A DNA stretch of 64,000 bases from positions 3,596,001-3,660,000 of the forward strand of contig NC_065574.1 in NCBI RefSeq assembly GCF_937616625.2, in the 5' to 3' direction. Position 1 is the first letter of the stretch; each line of letters begins with the position of its first letter. Source of the stretch: Mercurialis annua (Eukaryota; Streptophyta; Magnoliopsida; Malpighiales; Euphorbiaceae). Positions 59,184 to 64,000 of this stretch are shown in pieces. Position numbers and translations under genes: made by a program. The notes below the pieces were generated by a model, which saw nothing but the letters and a program-made list of their open reading frames with translations, did not search any database and was not told the origin of the DNA.

Positions 59184-61051
59184 ACAAGTTTGGGACATTT
59201 GATAAGATTATGAGAATTAGGGTTTAGGGTAATTCTATTTCTATCTATGTTATATGTATTATTTTATGCTTGTTTTTAAGTTATAATAATAAGAATCCAG
59301 TGGATTACTATTTGACTATATAGTTCAGAATTAGGAATTACAAGAGATTCAACACATAATCTCTTGCTAATATTGACTAATGTTTTCTTTAATCAAAATG
59401 AAATATTTGCATAACAACTAACACTAATTGTGCATTGGATCGGGAACATAGTCATGTCTCGTACTAATCCATAATAGTAAAAGTCGAATCGTAAGCCTAT
59501 TAGTGAAGCAAATTCAATCAAACACCCACGAAAAATGAATAGGCTCTTTCGGAACAGAATAAGCTGTTTTCGACGCTAACTCGAAATGGAACTGGAACTG
59601 GAACTACAAACTCGGCACTTCAGTGGAGATTCAGTAGATGCCTATTCTCTCCTAGTAGAAGTGGTAGAATTATTCCAAGTATTTCAGCTCTACCAAAATA
59701 GAGTTAAAAAATGATACAACACTCTTCATTTTGTATTGAAAGAACAATGACCGGTATGATTCAGTAAGATCTTGTTTTGTTCAAAGAAATAACTCTTAAC
59801 AAATTCTTCTAACTCTAAACTTCTCTAAAAAAAAAGTTTTGCATATCATTTGAATAAATTTCTTAGCTAAAAATGATACAACAATTCATTTTGTATTGAA
59901 AAAAACAATGACCGTAATGATTCAATAAGATCTGAAATAACTCGAACAAATTCTTCTAATTCTATGAGCTTCTCTAAAAAAAGTTTGCATATCATTTGAA
60001 TAAATTTCTTAGTACACCAAAATAAAATGACACCCCCGATATGATTCCTTAAGATCTAGTTTTGTTCAAAGAAAGAATCATAATGAATTCCTTTAATTCT
60101 ATAACTTTTCAAACAAAAAAAAAGTTTTGCGTATCATTTAGAACAAAAAGGAGCCATCGAGAAATAATTTCGAAAAGGCGGGAGTTGATTCAACTTTATT
60201 GCATGATAAAAAAGTTGTAGAGTCAAATTCCATGACATAGTAAACCTTTTATAACTTAGTAGCAAAGTTCAAGTCGGTGCATAAGTGGGGTTTTCTTTAT
60301 CTTTCTCAAGCATTTACAGATCATATCTAGTCATTAAGAACATCTACAGCTGAAAAAGAAGTGGGTATTAAGTAGTCAAGTGCACCACTAACTTCAATAG
60401 TTTGGCTAAAGTTTCACCAAGGTGGCAGTTTTCTACACAAATGTGCCTACCCTTATTTTGCATATTCTCCCAACTCGTTTCTTTCTATGTACTGTTTAGT
60501 AGCGTATTCAGAAATACGAAAAAACAGAAGCGAAAAACAAGGGACGACGACCTAGCCAAACAATATCACTGAAATAAAAAAAAAGGAGAACGAGTGAAAA
60601 GAGAGATAAGGGGAAAAGGGTACCGATGGTGGAGCGGGGGAGACAGCCGCCCCCCTCTAACTCCGGCCACACTCTTCCAGCTACCAAATACTACCCAGGT
60701 CAGGATAATATAGAGGAGACGGTTTAAGTTCAAGTTCCAAATCAATGGTCTCATGTTTGATTTGGATATACTAACTGTATCTGCTGGTGGTTGAATGCGA
60801 TAAAGTACTGATATCTACCGTTATGAGCAACAGCTCGAGAATTTATATTAAAACATAAATCCACAGCTTTGCAACATTAATATAAACGGAAGGACGCGGA
60901 AAAATAGGCATCCTATAAGGAAAAGAAAAAAAGGAAAGATTATAAAGCTAGTTGAGTATACACAGGCGGTGTTGAAAAGGCCAATGCCTGACATTTTCAT
61001 CAACTCAGACACTGTTTATGCTTCCTGCCCAGTCTTCCGTCACATTTTGAG
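59184..61051. other. Intergenic spacer between invertase and NAP1
   Basis: It holds the invertase 3' region, a three-copy tandem repeat (59707-60142), an unexplained purine-rich and GC-rich stretch at about 60575-60680, and the likely 3' untranslated region of NAP1 before 61052. No gene was recognised. Confidence 0.55.
59707..60142 (+). repeat. Tandem repeat, ~155-bp unit, three diverged copies
   Basis: Copies start at about 59707, 59869 and 60013. Shared blocks include ATGATACAAC, CAATGACCG, GATTCA(G/A)(T/A)AAGATCT and TTTGCATATCATTTGAATAA. Confidence 0.8.
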
Positions 61052-63499
61052 CTATTGTTGCTTGCACTGAGGAACACGCTCAGCTTGCTCACTTTTCACA
61101 GTTGGAGCTCTTCCAGCCTTGTACAATTTGCAAAACCATAAACTGAAACTCATAAGCAGTTCAAATTTTCGATTGCAGACCAAACAAATTGTCTTGCTAA
61201 ATCAACTAACCTTAGGTTTACTAGATGATGGCAACGATGTTCAAATTCGTGTGCAAAAATAATTCACCGGCAAACCTCAACTTCGTAAAATTTGACTCTA
61301 AAATTCTAATGCAAAGAAGCAGAAAAAATGAGAGCAAAAGATTTCAGATGCTATACCTTCTTGCTGCCATTTTTATCTTCAGCATCATCCTCGTCGCTGT
61401 CGTCGTCTTCATCCTCATCTTCTCCATCATCAACATCGTCGTCGTCGTCATCTTCTGCATCTAACTCATCATCTCCAGCAGCTTCTCCAGTAAACCATGA
61501 CACAGCATGATGGATGATTTTATCCCGAATGGTAGTACTACACAACAAGACCAACAAAACTTAGTACAACCAAAGTCATCACAAAAGAAGAGCAAGGTTG
61601 AAATGGATTTATGGAAGAATTGATACTCACCCAACATTATAATCCCTTTCCATTCTATCCTGAATTTCCTCAATCTGCCAGCATATACATATATGAGATT
61701 TAAATCGCAAATATATCATCAGCTGCAAACTAAATTAAATTCCAAGGTTTAGAACTTACAGCATCTTCATCTAAGTCATATGCCTCCTCAGGAATCTGAG
61801 AAGTGTTGAAGAAATTAAAGAAACTTGCACAACTCTCAATTTTTGTGATAGGCTTCGCATTCTTCGAACCCTTTTTTGGTTTCTTCTTCAGGACTTTCTT
61901 TGTCAAGCATTTACCAGGATGCCATTCAATCTCCGTCCTACAAATAACCTAATATAAATAATACAATAAGAGCATAGCAAAAGTTTTTAAGTGAAACAAA
62001 AATAAGGTTACCCAATTGTTTTCTGCAAAATAGGATCATCATCATCATCAATCATTTGGTATGTCTTTGTCAGGACAGAGTTCTTAAAATACGGATTAGG
62101 TTCAAAGTAAAATTCCAGTTTGAAACCCTCAGGATCATCAATTCTACACCATTTAATATCTTTAAGAAACTTAAGAGCTCCTTCATCACGCTCCATAATC
62201 TATTACAAAAATCCACGAACCAAATTTGTCACTATCATTCAATAAATGGAAAAACTAAACTATGCCTTGCATTATCCCATAAATTACCTCCTCTCCTACT
62301 GCTTCATTATTTTTCATCGCAGTAAGCCAGAAACCAGGAATGCCTTTCTCTACATAAAAATGTAATTTTAAGTCAAATTCAGCAATAATTAGTTGTCATT
62401 AAATATATTCATCCAACTACCTTCTGTATCTTTTTCCCCTTCTTGGTTTCTTACATCTTCATTCGTAATTCCGTCACCTTCTTGTACACCATTCACTATC
62501 TCAAATCTCTGCGAGACGCCAACCACAAAATAGATCAAGCAATAAAAATACATACTAATTAAGCAATTTGGTAACCTCAATAGAAACATTATAGTAATTT
62601 AACAATGAAATTCAGTTAATAAGATGCAAACTTCTTCAATGCAACTACAATTCACATACCTTCGTGTACAATGGTTCATAAAATTTCTCATATTTAGCTT
62701 CTAAAGCCCTTCTTTCCTCAATAAACTCCGCCTCTAGCTTATCATGTTGACTCTGCAAATTCGATAGGCATAATAACTCCTTTTAAATTCTTTCACGCAT
62801 ACAACATAACTACTAGTAGTCTAACTCAAATACAATGATACATATGAACATTCTTCGGTGTATTCCCATCATGTAATCAACAACAATAACGGAGAAATAT
62901 ATAGAACTCAATAAAACAATCGATCAATCGGTAATAACAGCAACGAATAAGTAACTCACGATAAAATTTAAAAAAAACTGATCAAGAAAATAAAAAAAAC
63001 CTGAATCTCGCGCAAAAACTCCACACGTTTCCTGACATTGTGCGACAGAGTTTCAAGAATATTTGAGTGTTGTCCAGCCAAACTCTGCAGTTTATCCTGC
63101 AAATATATAAAATAATCAACACTATGTAAACAAGAAGAAGTAATTAAAGACAAAGAATATCCATAAAACAGGTTTAATCGTTCAAGAAATTCTTGCCTTG
63201 AGAGCGTTAACAAGGTCAGCACGATCCTCTGCACTAAGAGCTGTACATCACAATCAATTCTACAGTGATTTTTAGTGATAATACTTATTTCAAATACTAA
63301 TTGAAATTCAAAATTTGATTAAATTCACTGACTGATACAATTAAAAAAAGGCAAATGATTATTGAAACTGATAAATTGAAATAGAAATTTAAGGTTAGGA
63401 AATTGTTAGATTACCGGCAGCGGCAGCCGGAAGTGAAGTGTCGACGTCGGACATGGCAAAAGAGTCATTTCTTTTTTCGTTGTTACCGTCGTCACTCAT
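61052..63499 (-). CDS. NAP1: Nucleosome assembly protein 1 (NAP1) histone chaperone
   Basis: Eleven exons on the minus strand: 63415-63499, 63197-63240, 63001-63096, 62660-62752, 62421-62508, 62288-62349, 62012-62199, 61760-61937, 61631-61674, 61357-61537 and 61052-61117; total 1125 bp (374 residues, the usual NAP1 length). The NAP fold runs from about residue 45 to 300 ([69 protein letters not shown]). An acidic tail of Asp and Glu (about 310-348) binds histones. The protein ends CKQQ, a farnesylation-type CaaX box as in plant NAP1 proteins. NAP1 carries H2A-H2B and shuttles between cytoplasm and nucleus in chromatin assembly and repair. The intron after exon 2 starts GC (AAG|GCAAGA). The first ATG (63497-63499) is used; a second in-frame ATG lies 15 codons on. 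Confidence 0.95.
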
Positions 63500-63626
63500 T
63501 TTGGAAGGCTGTTTGGGAGACGAGAAACTGCAACAGAAGGATCCAAGAAAACGAGGGAAAATTAATCGATAAAAAAATTTCTATTCGGTGCAAAACCGTT
63601 TTTATTGCACGTGCGGTTTCAGATGA

Positions 63627-63982
63627 GCAAATTATTATATGGCCCTCATATTTATCATAATTCACACTTTAGTCTATCCAATTTAAAAATTGAATGATAT
63701 GGACCTTCATTTTGATTTTTAACGATTTGGTCATTCCGTCCATTTCTGGTGTAAGTCAACCGAGTCAAAAAAATTATATGGTCCCCCATTTTTATTTCTC
63801 TTAACGATTTTATTTCTCACTTTTGTTTCAGTCAATGATTTCGTTTCTCGTGTTTGAAAATTAATTTACCTTTAAATCCTTTGATTCACACAAAGCGGAA
63901 TGACTAAATTGTTAGATGGAAATAAAAATGAGAGGTCATATCATTTGATTCAAACAGAATGAACTAAATTATCGTAATTTGC
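63627..63982. mobile_element. Probable MITE just upstream of NAP1
   Basis: The ends GCAAATTATTATATGG... and ...ATCGTAATTTGC are inverted. Internal blocks match in inverted order: ATTGAATGATATGGACCTTC against GAGGTCATATCATTTGATTC, and GATTTGGTCATTCCG against CGGAATGACTAAATT. The element starts about 128 bp upstream of the NAP1 ATG. No clear target duplication. Confidence 0.6.
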
Positions 63983-64000
63983 TATATTAGAATTTATTTT

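Noticed and set aside
60548..60760. Purine-rich and GC-rich stretch, possible exon
   Set aside because: The short minus-strand frame has no recognisable domain, and NAP1 already ends at 61052 with its CKQQ terminus.
61225..61510. Plus-strand Ser-rich and Val/Ile-rich frames
   Set aside because: Antisense shadows of the NAP1 acidic tail.

Overview
This is a nuclear genomic window from a dicotyledonous plant. It is AT-rich, its genes are split by many short introns, and it carries plant-only families: an INDETERMINATE DOMAIN zinc-finger factor, a cell-wall invertase with the 9-nt mini-exon, plant mobile domain and OTU/MULE genes, Tekay-like and copia retrotransposons, and Stowaway and Mutator MITEs. 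I cannot name the species from the sequence alone.

Layout. 1-2991: three overlapping LTR pieces of one Ty3/gypsy family, apparently nested in each other. They were driven into the 5' side of a MULE/FAR1-type transposase gene whose C-terminal exons, with an OTU-like domain, remain at 2992-4305. 4306-4822: short tandem repeats. 4823-7869 (minus): a six-exon plant mobile domain (PMD) gene that joins cleanly in frame (633 codons), with a GC-rich hairpin island in intron 1. 8060-9100: degraded TE ends and an RNase H-like relic. 9100-15700: gene-free AT-rich DNA. 15710-17886 (minus): a three-exon IDD transcription factor with an unusual 995-bp MULE-type element made of serial hairpins 463 bp upstream of its ATG. 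19353-26090: MITEs and unique intergenic DNA. 26091-30514 (minus): a 12-exon plastid-type metallo-hydrolase. 30515-36012: MITEs, an LTR fragment and minisatellites. 36013-50503: a young Ty1/copia element with identical 141-bp LTRs, split by a younger intact 9.5-kb Tekay-like Ty3/gypsy element (39761-49235). 50504-55330: MITE-rich spacer. 55400-59183 (plus): cell-wall invertase. 61052-63499 (minus): NAP1 histone chaperone.

The four housekeeping or regulatory genes (IDD, metallo-hydrolase, invertase, NAP1) have no evident shared pathway; they look like ordinary syntenic genes separated by transposon deposits. The PMD gene and the OTU/MULE transposase converge on each other and both belong to TE-associated families, so they may be parts of one transposon-derived module.

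The most notable structures are: (1) a MULE-type element (9-bp TSD) built from about 15 separate perfect or near-perfect hairpins next to a transcription-factor promoter; (2) LTRs with tandem arrays of short hairpins whose stem sequence differs between subfamilies while the CG-NN-CG core is kept; (3) nested insertions with readable target-site duplications at several levels; (4) two GC-AG introns, one in the invertase and one in NAP1; (5) four MITE-like elements with 9-bp TSDs. Gene models were built by eye from splice sites, and in every complete model the exon lengths sum to a multiple of three.
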